Origin: Candidatus Aenigmatarchaeota archaeon
Lineage (GTDB): Archaea > Aenigmatarchaeota > Aenigmatarchaeia > Aenigmatarchaeales > JAHLMR01
DNA: 27,015 bases
Reading direction: 5' to 3'
Assembly (NCBI GenBank): GCA_018920255.1
Contig: JAHLMR010000009.1
Coordinates: 1 to 27,015, forward strand
Part shown: one piece after another, positions 1 through 8,222 of the stretch
Layout of the letters: each line of letters starts with the position of its first letter
Numbering within the stretch: the first letter of the stretch is position 1
Notes under the pieces: model-generated
Told to the model about the DNA's origin: nothing
The model's input: the letters and a program-made list of their open reading frames with translations, nothing else
Databases searched by the model: none
Made by a program: the position numbers and the translations under genes

Positions 1-3
1 CCA

Positions 4-109
4 TGGTGGGCGAGAGGAGATTTGAACTCCTGACCACCAGTTTCTACACTGCTTATATGAAGCGTAGTCTTATAAGACTGGCGCTCCAACCTGGCTGAGC
101 TACCCGCCC
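4..109 (-). tRNA. tRNA-Ile(UAU), intron-containing, CCA encoded
   Basis: Read on the minus strand, the gene folds as a class I tRNA. The acceptor stem pairs 103-109 with 8-14. The D-arm is GCTC/GAGC, the anticodon stem CCAGT (77-81) with ACTGG (37-41), and the T-arm AGGAG-TTCAAAT-CTCCT (15-31). Discriminator A is at 7 and CCA is encoded at 4-6. The anticodon stem halves are separated by 35 nt instead of 7, so about 28 nt must be removed. Removing 43-70 leaves loop CTTATAA with anticodon TAT (72-74), which is isoleucine. The body resembles archaeal tRNA-Ile and has a short variable loop, so a Leu reading (TAG, from other junctions) is unlikely. The intron junction can slide by one or two A residues without changing the anticodon. 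Confidence 0.85.
43..70 (-). other. tRNA-Ile anticodon-loop intron (about 28 nt)
   Basis: This is the segment that must be removed to restore a 7-nt anticodon loop. It contains a GCTT/AAGC hairpin. A perfect bulge-helix-bulge cannot be drawn: the best central helix is TATA with TGTA, with a small internal loop at the 3' site. The junction is ambiguous over an A run (36/37 to 38/39). Confidence 0.65.
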
Positions 110-134
110 ATTAAATTTTATTTTCATATTTTAA

Positions 135-144
135 TATTTAAATA
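135..144. promoter_or_regulatory. TATA-like palindrome between tRNA-Ile and the ACT gene
   Basis: TATTTAAATA is a perfect palindrome 26-35 nt upstream of the tRNA-Ile 5' end (minus strand) and about 55 nt before the first ACT gene start (plus strand). It could serve both divergent units. The call rests on position and sequence only. Confidence 0.4.
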
Positions 145-196
145 GATTATAAACATTAAATATTTTAATATTTAATTAAATAATAGAGGTGTTTAA

Positions 197-580
197 ATGC
201 AACAATTTGAGATTTTTATACCAAAGAAAGTCGATATATTATCAAATCTTTTAGATACAATAGCATCCGAAGGCATTAATATAAAAGCAATAGCAACAGA
301 AAGCAGAGATGATATCTTTATATTAAAAATTGTAACTCAAGACGATAAAACAACTGAAAAGGTTTTAAAAAATGGAAAATATAAATATAATACTTCTGAA
401 ATTCTTTCAATAAAACTTATAGATAGACCAGGAGAATTAGCAAAATTTACAAAAATACTTGCTAAAGCAAAAATAAACATAGAATCTATTTATATTTTGG
501 GAAAGGAAGATGGAAGTACAGAAGTTGGAATAAAGCCAGATAATCTTGAATTAGCAAAAAAAATTTTAAAAATAATTTAA
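197..580 (+). CDS. Tandem ACT-domain protein, copy 1
   Basis: 127-residue protein made of two ACT domains (about residues 1-60 and 66-127) with no catalytic domain. The second repeat keeps the family signature DRPGEL (76-81) followed by an INIES motif. The first repeat has lost the usual PG turn (PKKVDIL at the equivalent place), so only the second may bind a ligand in the classical way. ACT domains bind amino acids or similar small molecules and usually regulate metabolic enzymes; stand-alone tandem forms are probably regulators whose partner is unknown. The Shine-Dalgarno GAGGTG lies just before the ATG. The next gene is a clear paralogue, which points to local duplication. Confidence 0.8.
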   Translation: MQQFEIFIPKKVDILSNLLDTIASEGINIKAIATESRDDIFILKIVTQDDKTTEKVLKNGKYKYNTSEILSIKLIDRPGELAKFTKILAKAKINIESIYILGKEDGSTEVGIKPDNLELAKKILKII

Positions 581-669
581 CCACCTTTTAGAAATTTATA
601 TCTTTTATTGTCGTATAGACATGTTTATTTTAAATATCTTTTAAAATAAATTAATTTTTAGGTGAGATA

Positions 670-1065
670 ATGCGACAATTCGAGATAGCATTACAAAATA
701 AGCCAGGTCAATTAGCAAATGTATGTGAAGTTTTAGCAAAGTCAGGTATAAACATAAAATCTGTTTCAACAGAAATAAGAGATGAAACATTTGGAGTTGT
801 AAAAATTTTAACAGAAGATGAAAAAGCAACAAGAAAAGCTCTTGAAAGAGCAGGTTTTAATTTCAATGAATATGAAGTAATAAGTGTAGGGTTACCTGAT
901 AGGCCAGGAGAACTTTCAAAAATAAGCAAAAAATTAGCAGAATCAAATATAAATATTGAATCTTTACAAATTTTAGATAAAAGTGATGGTAAAGTATTTT
1001 TAGCAATGAAAGTTGATAATCTTTCGTTTGCAAAAAAAATATTAGAAAAAATGCTTGCAGGATAA
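670..1065 (+). CDS. Tandem ACT-domain protein, copy 2
   Basis: 131-residue protein of two ACT domains. Both repeats keep the Pro-Gly turn: NKPGQLA at 10-16 and DRPGEL at 77-82. Each is followed by a GINIKS or NINIES strand, so it looks like the better-preserved copy of the pair. It aligns along its whole length with the gene at 197-580. GGTGAG precedes the ATG by three nt. An 89-nt AT-rich spacer separates the two copies. Role inferred: small-molecule-sensing regulator, possibly of amino-acid metabolism. No partner enzyme is encoded nearby. Confidence 0.82.
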   Translation: MRQFEIALQNKPGQLANVCEVLAKSGINIKSVSTEIRDETFGVVKILTEDEKATRKALERAGFNFNEYEVISVGLPDRPGELSKISKKLAESNINIESLQILDKSDGKVFLAMKVDNLSFAKKILEKMLAG

Positions 1066-1215
1066 AAATATTTTCTTTATGAAAAAATAGAAATTAAAAA
1101 CAAAATATTAAGAGAAAATTTAGACTTAAGAATATTTTAGTTTGTACAAGAAATTTAAACTTTTAAGGATTTTATTTTAATGCTTTATTGTATTTTGTAT
1201 AAAAATAGGCATAAT

Positions 1216-1227
1216 CTTTAAAAACTT
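1216..1227 (+). promoter_or_regulatory. TATA box of the thermosome gene
   Basis: CTTTAAAAACTT in a very AT-rich spacer, about 70 nt before the thermosome ATG. This implies a 5' leader of roughly 40-50 nt that carries the GAGGTGAT Shine-Dalgarno. No clear heat-shock operator palindrome is visible. Confidence 0.5.
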
Positions 1228-1292
1228 TATTTTATTTATATAAAATTATTAATTATTTAATTAAAATTAAATTTTGTTTATGAGGTGATTTT

Positions 1293-2936
1293 ATGAACGG
1301 ACAACAGTTAGCAGGACAACCTATATTAGTTTTACCTGAAGGTACTTTAAGAAGTATTGGAAAAGATGCACAACATAATAATATTGCAGCTGCAAGATTA
1401 GTTGCAGATGCAGTAAGAACAACATTAGGTCCAAAAGGTATGGACAAAATGTTAGTTGATTCACTTGGAGATATTACAATAACAAATGATGGAGTTACTA
1501 TTTTAGAAGAAATGCAAATAGAACATCCTGCAGCAAAAATGGTAGTTGAAGTTGCAAAAACGCAAAATGAAGAAGTTGGAGATGGGACAACAACTGCTGC
1601 AGTTATAACAGGAGAATTACTAAAACAAGCAGAAACACTTTTAGATCAAAATGTTCACCCAACTATTATTACACGAGGATTTAAAATAGCAGCAAAAAAA
1701 TCATTGGAAATTTTAGATAGTATAGCAAAGGATATTAAAAAAACAGATAAAGATTTGCTTAAAAAAATTGCTATGACAGCAATGACAGGAAAATCAGCAG
1801 AACATGCAAATGAACATTTGGCTAATATTGCAGTTGAAGCTGTAATTCAAGTTTCTGAAGAAATTGATAATAAAACTATTATAGATTTAGAAAATATAAA
1901 GGTTGAAAAAAAACAAGGTGCTACAATAGAAGCATCTGAATTAATTCAAGGAATCCTCATAGATAAAGAAGTTGTTCATTCAGGAATGCCTAAATATATT
2001 AAAAATGCAAAAATAGCATTAATAGATGCAGCACTTGAAATTGAAAAACCTGAAACAGACGCTCAAATACAAATTACAACCCCAGAGCAATTAGAAAACT
2101 TTTTAGAACAAGAAGAAAAAATGTTAAAAAACATGGTTGAAAAGATTGCAGCAACTGGTTGTAATGTAGTATTTTGTCAAAAGGGTATTGATGATATCGC
2201 TCAACATTATCTTGCAAAGAAAGGTATTCTTGCAGCAAGAAGAGTAAAGAAAAGCGATATGGATAAACTTGCTCGTGCAACTGGAGGAAGAATTGTAACA
2301 TCACTTTCTGACATATCACCACAAGATTTAGGTTTTGCAGGAATTGTTGAAGAAAGAAAAATAGCAGGAGAACAAATGATTTTTGTGAAAGAATGTAAAA
2401 ACCCAAAGGCAGTAACAATTTTAATTAGAGGTGGAACAGAGCATGTAGTAGCAGAAGCAGAAAGAGCAATGGAAGATGCATTAGGTGGAGTAAAATCAGC
2501 AATAGAAGTAGGTAAATTTGTTGCTGGTGGAGGAGCAGCAGAAGAAGCAGTTGCAATTCAACTTAAAAAATTCGCTCAAGGATTTTCAGGAAGAGAACAA
2601 TTAGCAATATTAGGGTTTGCAGAAGCTCTTGAAATAATACCAAGAACTCTTGCAGAAAACGCAGGTTTAGATCCTATAAATATATTAGTGGAACTTCGTG
2701 CAGCACATGAAAAAGGTAATTATACTTATGGAGTTAATGTTTTCAATGGAAAAATAGAAGACATGCTAAAAAATGGAGTAATTGAGCCATTGAAAATAAA
2801 AACTCAAGCAATTAATTCAGCATCAGAAGCAGCAGAAATGATTTTAAGAATTGATGATGTAATTGCAGCAAGTAAAATGAGCAAATCTTCTAGTGGTTCA
2901 CAAAACTTACCTCAAGGAATGGGAGAAGAATATTAA
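1293..2936 (+). CDS. ths: Thermosome subunit (group II chaperonin)
   Basis: 547-residue cytosolic ATP-driven folding chaperonin, related to eukaryotic CCT and normal in length. The group II nucleotide-binding motifs are present in order: [12 protein letters not shown] (44-55), NDGVTIL (65-71) and GDGTTT (96-101), with the second equatorial motif [15 protein letters not shown] near residue 410. The C-terminus ends in a short GMGEEY tail rather than a long Gly-Met repeat. The start ATG follows GAGGTGAT by three nt. It appears to be a single-gene unit with its own promoter; a T-rich stretch follows the stop. Only one subunit gene is in the window, so a homo-oligomeric or multi-subunit ring cannot be told apart here. 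Confidence 0.97.
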   Translation: MNGQQLAGQPILVLPEGTLRSIGKDAQHNNIAAARLVADAVRTTLGPKGMDKMLVDSLGDITITNDGVTILEEMQIEHPAAKMVVEVAKTQNEEVGDGTTTAAVITGELLKQAETLLDQNVHPTIITRGFKIAAKKSLEILDSIAKDIKKTDKDLLKKIAMTAMTGKSAEHANEHLANIAVEAVIQVSEEIDNKTIIDLENIKVEKKQGATIEASELIQGILIDKEVVHSGMPKYIKNAKIALIDAALEIEKPETDAQIQITTPEQLENFLEQEEKMLKNMVEKIAATGCNVVFCQKGIDDIAQHYLAKKGILAARRVKKSDMDKLARATGGRIVTSLSDISPQDLGFAGIVEERKIAGEQMIFVKECKNPKAVTILIRGGTEHVVAEAERAMEDALGGVKSAIEVGKFVAGGGAAEEAVAIQLKKFAQGFSGREQLAILGFAEALEIIPRTLAENAGLDPINILVELRAAHEKGNYTYGVNVFNGKIEDMLKNGVIEPLKIKTQAINSASEAAEMILRIDDVIAASKMSKSSSGSQNLPQGMGEEY

Positions 2937-2942
2937 ATTCTT

Positions 2943-2972
2943 TTAAATAATATTTTTTCTTATTTTTTATTT
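2943..2972 (+). promoter_or_regulatory. Thermosome T-run terminator overlapping the trm1 TATA box
   Basis: TTTTAAATAAT at about 2942-2952 lies roughly 25 nt before the trm1 ATG, which has no Shine-Dalgarno, so trm1 is probably transcribed leaderless. The following T-rich run (about 2951-2972) is a plausible archaeal terminator for the thermosome transcript. Position-based inference. Confidence 0.45.
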
Positions 2973-4043
2973 ATGATAATTAAAGAAGGAAATATAGAAA
3001 TAGAGACTAATGAAAAAGTTTTTTATAATCAGGAAGCAGAATTAACAAGAGATATTTCTGTTTGTGTATTAAAAGTCTTTTCTAAAAATTTCAAAAAATT
3101 AAATATATTAGATGCATTTTCTGCAACAGGAATAAGAGGTTTAAGATATGCTTCTGAAATAAAAAATACTAATGTTTTTTTAAACGATATAAGTAAAGAT
3201 GCTGTTAAAATTATTAAGAAAAATATTTTAAAAAATAAATTAAAAAATTGTAAAGTTTTTTGTAGTGATGCAAGAAAAATAATGCTTGAAAATAAATTTG
3301 ATGTAATAGATATAGATCCCTTTGGTTCTCCTGTAGAATTTTTAGAATCTTCAGCAAAATCAATAAATTTAAACGGATTAGTTGCTATAACAGCAACTGA
3401 TACTGCAGCATTAAATGGTTCTGCGAAATTATCTGGAGTTAGAAAATATGGCATTATTTCTGAAAAAACAGATTTTTATACTGAATTAGGAATAAGAAAT
3501 TTAATAACCTCAATAATTTTAAGTTTTTCAAAATATGAAAAAATATTTATTCCAATTTTTTCATTAGCAGATAAACAGTATTATAGAGTTTTTGGTAAAA
3601 TTAGTTATAAAAATTCTGAAATTTCTGAAATATTAAAACAAATAAAAATTTTTTATTATTGTAAAAATTGTGGAAATAGAAGTTTTATTAATAACATTTG
3701 TGATGTTTGTGGAAAATCATTTATTTCATTGGGGCCAACATATCTTGGAAAAATTTCTGATAAATTTTTTTCTAAAAAAATTTTAAACGAATTAAAAAAT
3801 AAAGATTATAAATTAAAAGAAAGGGAAATTAAAATTTTAATTAATTCAATTAATGAAATAGATATACCTTTTTATTATGATATTCATAAAATTGCAAAAT
3901 TAAATAAAATTAATATTCATAAAATTGAAAAAATAATTCAAGAATTAAAGAATGTTGGTTTTCTTGCCTCAAGATCTGTTTTTTGCTCAACTGGAATTAA
4001 GACAAATGCTAAATTAAACGAATTAATAAAAATTATGAAATGA
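2973..4043 (+). CDS. trm1: tRNA (guanine26-N2)-dimethyltransferase Trm1
   Basis: 356-residue S-adenosylmethionine-dependent enzyme that dimethylates G26 of tRNA. The Rossmann SAM motif DAFSATGIRGLRYA is at 47-60, the acidic NDIS motif at about 71-74, and the catalytic-core motif IDIDPFGSP near 112-120. A C-terminal zinc ribbon has two CxxC pairs at about 230-233 and 243-246. Length matches archaeal Trm1. All four tRNAs in this window keep a G or A at position 26; Ile, Ser and Leu have G26 and are possible substrates. The ATG lacks a Shine-Dalgarno and sits about 25 nt after a TATA box, so the message is probably leaderless. It converges with the small gene at 4048-4251, with 4 nt between stops. 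Confidence 0.95.
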   Translation: MIIKEGNIEIETNEKVFYNQEAELTRDISVCVLKVFSKNFKKLNILDAFSATGIRGLRYASEIKNTNVFLNDISKDAVKIIKKNILKNKLKNCKVFCSDARKIMLENKFDVIDIDPFGSPVEFLESSAKSINLNGLVAITATDTAALNGSAKLSGVRKYGIISEKTDFYTELGIRNLITSIILSFSKYEKIFIPIFSLADKQYYRVFGKISYKNSEISEILKQIKIFYYCKNCGNRSFINNICDVCGKSFISLGPTYLGKISDKFFSKKILNELKNKDYKLKEREIKILINSINEIDIPFYYDIHKIAKLNKINIHKIEKIIQELKNVGFLASRSVFCSTGIKTNAKLNELIKIMK

Positions 4044-4047
4044 AAGA

Positions 4048-4251
4048 TTATTTTGCTTTTCCAAGTTTTGGAAATACTGTTTGAATTAAATGCTTTTTAT
4101 TCATAAATTTACAATTACCAATTTGTGCCCAATAACACATTGGTCCTAGACACTCTTTTCTTTCTGTCCAAAGAAAACATCTTTGAACCTCATATCCTTT
4201 TCTTATAACCATAGGTCTTTTAGGTTTTAATTTTGAAAACCCATTTATCAA
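4048..4251 (-). CDS. Small four-cysteine protein, unknown function
   Basis: About 67 residues, basic, not recognised. Four cysteines are spaced C-x8-C-x4-C-x6-C within a core containing ECLGPMCYW and GNCKF, suggesting a small zinc or iron-sulfur site. The start is taken as TTG at 4251: the sequence GGTGAT (4256-4261) lies 4 nt before it, matching the Shine-Dalgarno spacing used elsewhere here. A GTG at 4263 is in frame but overlaps that Shine-Dalgarno. A TATA-like AAGCTTTAAATATA lies upstream at about 4290-4302. The gene stands alone, convergent with trm1 and downstream of the rpoF-DUF655 unit. Confidence 0.65.
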   Translation of the reverse strand: MINGFSKLKPKRPMVIRKGYEVQRCFLWTERKECLGPMCYWAQIGNCKFMNKKHLIQTVFPKLGKAK

Positions 4252-4332
4252 ATTTATCACCACTATATAATAAATATTGTAAGAAGTTATATTTAAAGCT
4301 TTCGATTTTTAACACTTTTAAGTAATAAAGAA

Positions 4333-4908
4333 TTATTCAAACCTTTTTTGTGGTTTAATAACAAAAAGATAATATTTTTCGTCTTCACTTTCAATTTCTT
4401 GAAGAATTCTTTTTTTCAAAAGTTCAACAGGATCAGGAATCATTGTTAATCTTTTCTTTATATCTTCAAACGATGTAAACGGACCTTTTTCTCTTTCTTC
4501 AATAATATTCCACATATATTTTTTTCCTATTCCATGTAATAGTTCTAACTGATGCATTCTTGTTGTTATTGGCTTTGCATTGTTAAAAAAATCTACAAAT
4601 CTTTTTTCATTATTCTTTATAATTTTTTCTACAATTTCTGGTAGTGCAGAATGTGCAATGTTTGTAAGATCTTTAGCACTAATTCTTCTTTTAATATATT
4701 CAACTTCTTTTCTTTCTCCAGGACCAATGTATAATCTGTCACCTTGTTTTACAATAACATCTTTTTTTATACAAACTTCTAATAAACTAAAAAAATTCTC
4801 CCCAATTCCTTGGGCAATAGGTTCCATTTTTCCTGTTGCGTGACCACGAGGTAAAAAATCTAAAACTATTAAATAATTATCCTTAAAGAATGTCATAAAA
4901 ATTACCAT
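4333..4908 (-). CDS. DUF655 family archaeal protein
   Basis: 191 residues, recognised as the archaeal DUF655 family by the N-terminal YLIVLDFLPRGH segment (12-23), a central small OB-like part containing DRLYIGPGER (57-66), and a C-terminal helix-hairpin-helix stretch LELLHGIGKKYMWNI (121-135), which in other proteins binds nucleic acid backbone. Function is not established; its regular neighbours in archaea (eL21, rpoF, ksgA) suggest RNA or translation work. It follows rpoF with one nt between stop and ATG. An alternative start is the ATG at 4896, which has a GGTAAT sequence 4 nt upstream; the protein would then begin MTFFKDNY. Confidence 0.85.
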   Translation of the reverse strand: MVIFMTFFKDNYLIVLDFLPRGHATGKMEPIAQGIGENFFSLLEVCIKKDVIVKQGDRLYIGPGERKEVEYIKRRISAKDLTNIAHSALPEIVEKIIKNNEKRFVDFFNNAKPITTRMHQLELLHGIGKKYMWNIIEEREKGPFTSFEDIKKRLTMIPDPVELLKKRILQEIESEDEKYYLFVIKPQKRFE

Positions 4909-4909
4909 T

Positions 4910-5239
4910 TTATATGTATTTTTTAATTATTTCAAGTATTTTTGTTATCTCTTCTTCCTTTAAAATAAAACTTTCACGAGATGTAATAAGTCTTAATTCA
5001 TCCGGGCTTTTAGGTAAAATATTTACGATTTGTATAGCTATTTCTGGAGAAAGTCTTATAAATGAATTTATTTCTTCTAATAATTTTATACTTTCAGCTT
5101 CATTAAGTTTGGTAAATTTTTTTAAATGCTCTAATGCAAGTTTTTGTTCATATGTTAATTCTTTTTTATTTTTTTCAACTTTAGTCATAATTTCTTTTGC
5201 TTCACCCATTGTTATAGGTTTTGCTTCTATAATTTTCAA
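4910..5239 (-). CDS. rpoF: DNA-directed RNA polymerase subunit F (Rpo4/Rpb4)
   Basis: 109 residues. Rpo4 pairs with Rpo7 to form the RNA polymerase stalk. Family features are the N-terminal KPITMGEAKEIM strand and helix, a lysine/glutamate-rich middle, then FTKLNEAESIKLLEEI and LSPEIAIQIVNILPKSPDELR near the C-terminus. The start is set at TTG 5239, because GGTGAG (5244-5249) is a Shine-Dalgarno 4 nt upstream; the in-frame GTG at 5248 lies inside that Shine-Dalgarno and cannot be the real start. It heads a two-gene unit with DUF655, the usual archaeal pairing, but eL21 and ksgA are not present here. It is divergent from the uL3 operon. Confidence 0.93.
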   Translation of the reverse strand: MKIIEAKPITMGEAKEIMTKVEKNKKELTYEQKLALEHLKKFTKLNEAESIKLLEEINSFIRLSPEIAIQIVNILPKSPDELRLITSRESFILKEEEITKILEIIKKYI

Positions 5240-5272
5240 AATTCTCACCTTTTATTTTATTTATATTTTAAT

Positions 5273-5287
5273 GTTTTTAAAGATTAA
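5273..5287 (-). promoter_or_regulatory. Probable TATA box for rpoF-DUF655
   Basis: On the minus strand this reads as an ATCTTTAAAAACA-type box about 35-45 nt before the rpoF TTG start, leaving room for a short leader with the GGTGAG Shine-Dalgarno. Confidence 0.4.
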
Positions 5288-5385
5288 TTTTTCCATTACT
5301 AAAACTTTAAATACTTATACTAACAAATTTAAAAATGGAAAGTTTTCGTATATAGTTAGCTACGTGTTCTAAAATAGATCTAATA

Positions 5386-5398
5386 AGCTTTAAATAGG
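5386..5398 (+). promoter_or_regulatory. TATA box of the ribosomal-protein supercluster
   Basis: AGCTTTAAATAGG lies about 50 nt before the uL3 ATG and is the best TATA/BRE match in the divergent rpoF-uL3 spacer. The transcript would have a leader of about 25-30 nt with only a weak Shine-Dalgarno (GTTGATG). Confidence 0.55.
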
Positions 5399-5445
5399 TT
5401 AAAAAATTATTTATTTTAAAAATAAAATTTAAAAAAGTTGATGCT

Positions 5446-6420
5446 ATGCCAAAAGTAAAACGTCCGTTGCGTGGAAGTAGAGCATTTTATCCAAGAAAAA
5501 GAGCTAAAAGAATTTATCCCAGAGTTAAGAATACAGGAAAATTAAATCTTAATGAAATAAAACCTCTTGCATTTGCAGCATATAAAGCAGGTATGACACA
5601 TGTTATATTAAAAGAAAATAATCCAAACTCTCAATTGAAAGGGAAACATATTATGAAGGCCGTAACAATTTTAGATGCACCACCAATTTCTGTTTTTGGG
5701 TTTAGATGCTATACAACAGATGAAAACAATAGAAAAATTAGTGCAATAGATATTTTTTCTGAAAAGTTAAATAAAAATCTTGCAAGAAAATTAAAAATAA
5801 AACCAGAAACAAAACTTTCTGAAAAATTAGAAAAAATATCAAAAATAAATATAATTGATGTTACATTACTCTGTCATACAAATCCAAGTTTTAAGAAAAA
5901 ACCAGAAGTTTTTGAAATTCCTATTAATGGAGAAATAAATAAAAAATTAGAATATGCAAAACAAATTTTAGGAAAAGAAATAAATATTTCTGATATTTTT
6001 AAAGAAGGAGAATATGTTGATGTTTCTGCTGTTACAAAGGGAAAAGGAACAGAAGGTCCAGTTAAAAGATTTGGTATAGTTGTTTTAGGGAGAAAATATC
6101 AACAAATGCAAAGACATGTTGGTTCTTTAGGAACAACTGAACCAGGAAAAATAAGACCAACAGTTCCAGCAGCAGGACAACTTGGTTTTCAAACAAGAAC
6201 AGAATTTAATAAAAGAATATTAAAAATACAAAATGGTTTTGAAATTAAAGGTGGATTTGTAAATTATGGAAATGTAAAAAATAATGCAATAATTTTAGAA
6301 GGTAGTGTGCCCGGTCCAGCAAAAAGATTAATATTTCTTAAATATCCTGTAAGACTACATAAAACAAAATATCCAATAGAAATTATCCATATTTCAAATT
6401 CGAGTAATTTAGGTGACTAA
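5446..6420 (+). CDS. rpl3: Large-subunit ribosomal protein uL3
   Basis: 324 residues, archaeal/eukaryotic length. It begins with the typical basic MPKVKRPLRGSRAFYPRKRA and carries the family signature VTKGKGTEGPVKRFG near residues 195-210, the part of uL3 that reaches toward the peptidyl transferase centre. It is the first gene of the S10-type cluster, as in other archaea. Its last codons form GGTGA, which serves as the Shine-Dalgarno of uL4 two nt after the stop. Confidence 0.98.
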   Translation: MPKVKRPLRGSRAFYPRKRAKRIYPRVKNTGKLNLNEIKPLAFAAYKAGMTHVILKENNPNSQLKGKHIMKAVTILDAPPISVFGFRCYTTDENNRKISAIDIFSEKLNKNLARKLKIKPETKLSEKLEKISKINIIDVTLLCHTNPSFKKKPEVFEIPINGEINKKLEYAKQILGKEINISDIFKEGEYVDVSAVTKGKGTEGPVKRFGIVVLGRKYQQMQRHVGSLGTTEPGKIRPTVPAAGQLGFQTRTEFNKRILKIQNGFEIKGGFVNYGNVKNNAIILEGSVPGPAKRLIFLKYPVRLHKTKYPIEIIHISNSSNLGD

Positions 6421-6422
6421 AA

Positions 6423-7211
6423 ATGGTGGCAGTATATGATATTAAAGGAACAAAAATAAAAGATATTCAACTTCCAAAAATATTTTATTCAGAAATAAGA
6501 GAAGATATTATAAATCGTGCTTTCTTATCATACTTATCAAAAATAAGACAACCATATGGTACAGATATTTTAGCTGGTTTAAGAACATCTGCACATTATC
6601 ATGGTAGGGGAAGAGGATATTATTCAATGAAAAATAGAGAAATGGCAAGAATACAAAGAATTCATGGAGGAAATCCTGGACAAGAACTTCGTGCAAAGGT
6701 AGCTCCTCAAGCAAGGTCTGGAAGAAGAGCACATCCGCCAAAAGTAGAAAAAAAGTTTGAATTAAAAATAAATAAAAAAGAAAAAAAATTAGCTTTACTT
6801 TCTTCAATTGCCGCAACTGCAAATTATGAGTTAGTTTCAAAGAGGCATAAAATTCCAAAAATTGATTTACCATTAGTAATATCAGATGATTTTGAAAATA
6901 TATCAAAAACAAAAGATGCTAAAAATATTTTAATTTCTTTAAATCTTAAAGATGAATTAAAAAGAGCAAAAAATAAAAAAATTAGAGCAGGAAAAGGTAA
7001 GATGAGAGGAAGAAAATATAAACAAAAACGTTCTTTATTAATAATTTCCAAAAATGATAAAAATTTGAAAAAAGCATTTGAAAATATTCCTGGTATAGAT
7101 GTTTGTAAAGTTTCAAATATTTCAGTTAATCTTCTTGCTCCAGGAGGAAAGCCAGGAAGATTAACTTTATGGACAGAGAGTGCAATAAAGGAGTTAGAGA
7201 AATATGGCTGA
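6423..7211 (+). CDS. rpl4: Large-subunit ribosomal protein uL4
   Basis: 262 residues, archaeal form. The exit-tunnel loop with GLRTSAHYHGRGRGYYSM (about 52-69) and QRIHGGNPGQELR lies in the N-terminal half; the C-terminus has LLAPGGKPGRLTLWTESA. Starts two nt after uL3, with GGTGA inside the uL3 end. Overlaps uL23 by 8 nt, which suggests translational coupling. Confidence 0.98.
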   Translation: MVAVYDIKGTKIKDIQLPKIFYSEIREDIINRAFLSYLSKIRQPYGTDILAGLRTSAHYHGRGRGYYSMKNREMARIQRIHGGNPGQELRAKVAPQARSGRRAHPPKVEKKFELKINKKEKKLALLSSIAATANYELVSKRHKIPKIDLPLVISDDFENISKTKDAKNILISLNLKDELKRAKNKKIRAGKGKMRGRKYKQKRSLLIISKNDKNLKKAFENIPGIDVCKVSNISVNLLAPGGKPGRLTLWTESAIKELEKYG

Positions 7212-7509
7212 GAAAAAAACTTCAGAAAATAAAAATTTAATTCCGTTAATTGATCCATGGTCTATTGTTTATTATCCATATATGACAGAAAAATCTATAA
7301 AACTTGTAACCAATCAAAATACAATTTGTTTTATAACTAATATAAAAGCAAATAAAAAACAAATAAAATGGGCAGTTGAAAAATTATTTAATGTTAAAGT
7401 AGAAAAAATAAGAACATTAATATCAAGAAAAGGAGAAAAACATGCCTATATAAAACTTAAACCTGAATTTAAAGCATCTGATATTGCAACAAAGTTTGGA
7501 ATGTTATAG
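7204..7509 (+). CDS. rpl23: Large-subunit ribosomal protein uL23
   Basis: 101 residues; protein at the tunnel exit that contacts SRP and chaperone factors. The segment YYPYMTEKSIKLV followed by NKKQIKWAVEKLFNVKVEKI is diagnostic. The N-terminus has a short charged extension before the core. The ATG lies inside the end of uL4 and is preceded by GGAG; the next gene follows after 8 nt. Confidence 0.96.
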   Translation: MAEKKTSENKNLIPLIDPWSIVYYPYMTEKSIKLVTNQNTICFITNIKANKKQIKWAVEKLFNVKVEKIRTLISRKGEKHAYIKLKPEFKASDIATKFGML

Positions 7510-7517
7510 GTGAAGTT

Positions 7518-8213
7518 ATGGGAAAAAGAATAATTTCAAGAGCAAGAGGAAAGGGAGGACCAAGATATAGAGCTCCTAGTCATAGATATGTTGCAGAAAT
7601 TTCGTCATTCCCAAAGCCAGGAGAATATATTGTTAAAGACATTGTTCATGATCCAGGAAGAAGTGCACCTCTTGCACTATTAAAATCAAAAGAAGGTGAA
7701 ATTAAATATATAATAGCAGCAGAAGGGTTAAAGGTAGGAGAAATACTTAATATTGGTGGCATGGCTTATAATGGAAATGTAACAAAATTAAAAAATATTC
7801 CAAAGGGTTCTCCTGTTTTTGCAATTGAAAATGTACCAAATGGAGGACCAAAATTTTGTTGCTCATCTGGAACATATGCTTTTGTAATAGCAAATGAAGA
7901 AGATAAAGTTATTTTACAAATGCCTTCAAGAGAATTTAAAACATTAAGTCCAGAATGCTTAGCATGCGTTGGCTATCCTGCAGGTGGTGGAAGAATAGAT
8001 AAACCATTTGTAAAGGCAGGACAAGTATTTTATGCTAAACGTGCAAGAAATAAACTTTGGCCAAGATCTTCAGCAAATAAAATGAATCCTGTTGATCATC
8101 CATTTGGAGGTAGAACAAAACCAGGATGGCCTAAAACTGTAAGTAGAAATGCGCCGCCTGGTCAAAAAGTAGGATCAATAGCTGCAAGAAGAACTGGTAA
8201 ACGTAAGAAATAG
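7518..8213 (+). CDS. rpl2: Large-subunit ribosomal protein uL2
   Basis: 231 residues, near the archaeal norm. uL2 binds 23S rRNA at the subunit interface. The C-terminal signature VDHPFGGRTKPGWP holds the conserved His (about residue 194), followed by SRNAPPGQKVGSIAARRTGK. The N-terminus has the glycine- and arginine-rich GKRIISRARGKGGPRYRAP. Shine-Dalgarno AGGTGAA precedes the ATG. Confidence 0.98.
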   Translation: MGKRIISRARGKGGPRYRAPSHRYVAEISSFPKPGEYIVKDIVHDPGRSAPLALLKSKEGEIKYIIAAEGLKVGEILNIGGMAYNGNVTKLKNIPKGSPVFAIENVPNGGPKFCCSSGTYAFVIANEEDKVILQMPSREFKTLSPECLACVGYPAGGGRIDKPFVKAGQVFYAKRARNKLWPRSSANKMNPVDHPFGGRTKPGWPKTVSRNAPPGQKVGSIAARRTGKRKK

Positions 8214-8222
8214 GGTGATTGT

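Noticed and set aside
641-929. Minus-strand open frames opposite the ACT, thermosome and ribosomal genes
   Set aside because: They are antisense shadows of strongly supported genes, with low-complexity Leu/Phe-rich products and no start signals.
1066-1292. Small gene or heat-shock operator before the thermosome
   Set aside because: Only AT-rich sequence with short frames; a TATA box is the sole supported element.
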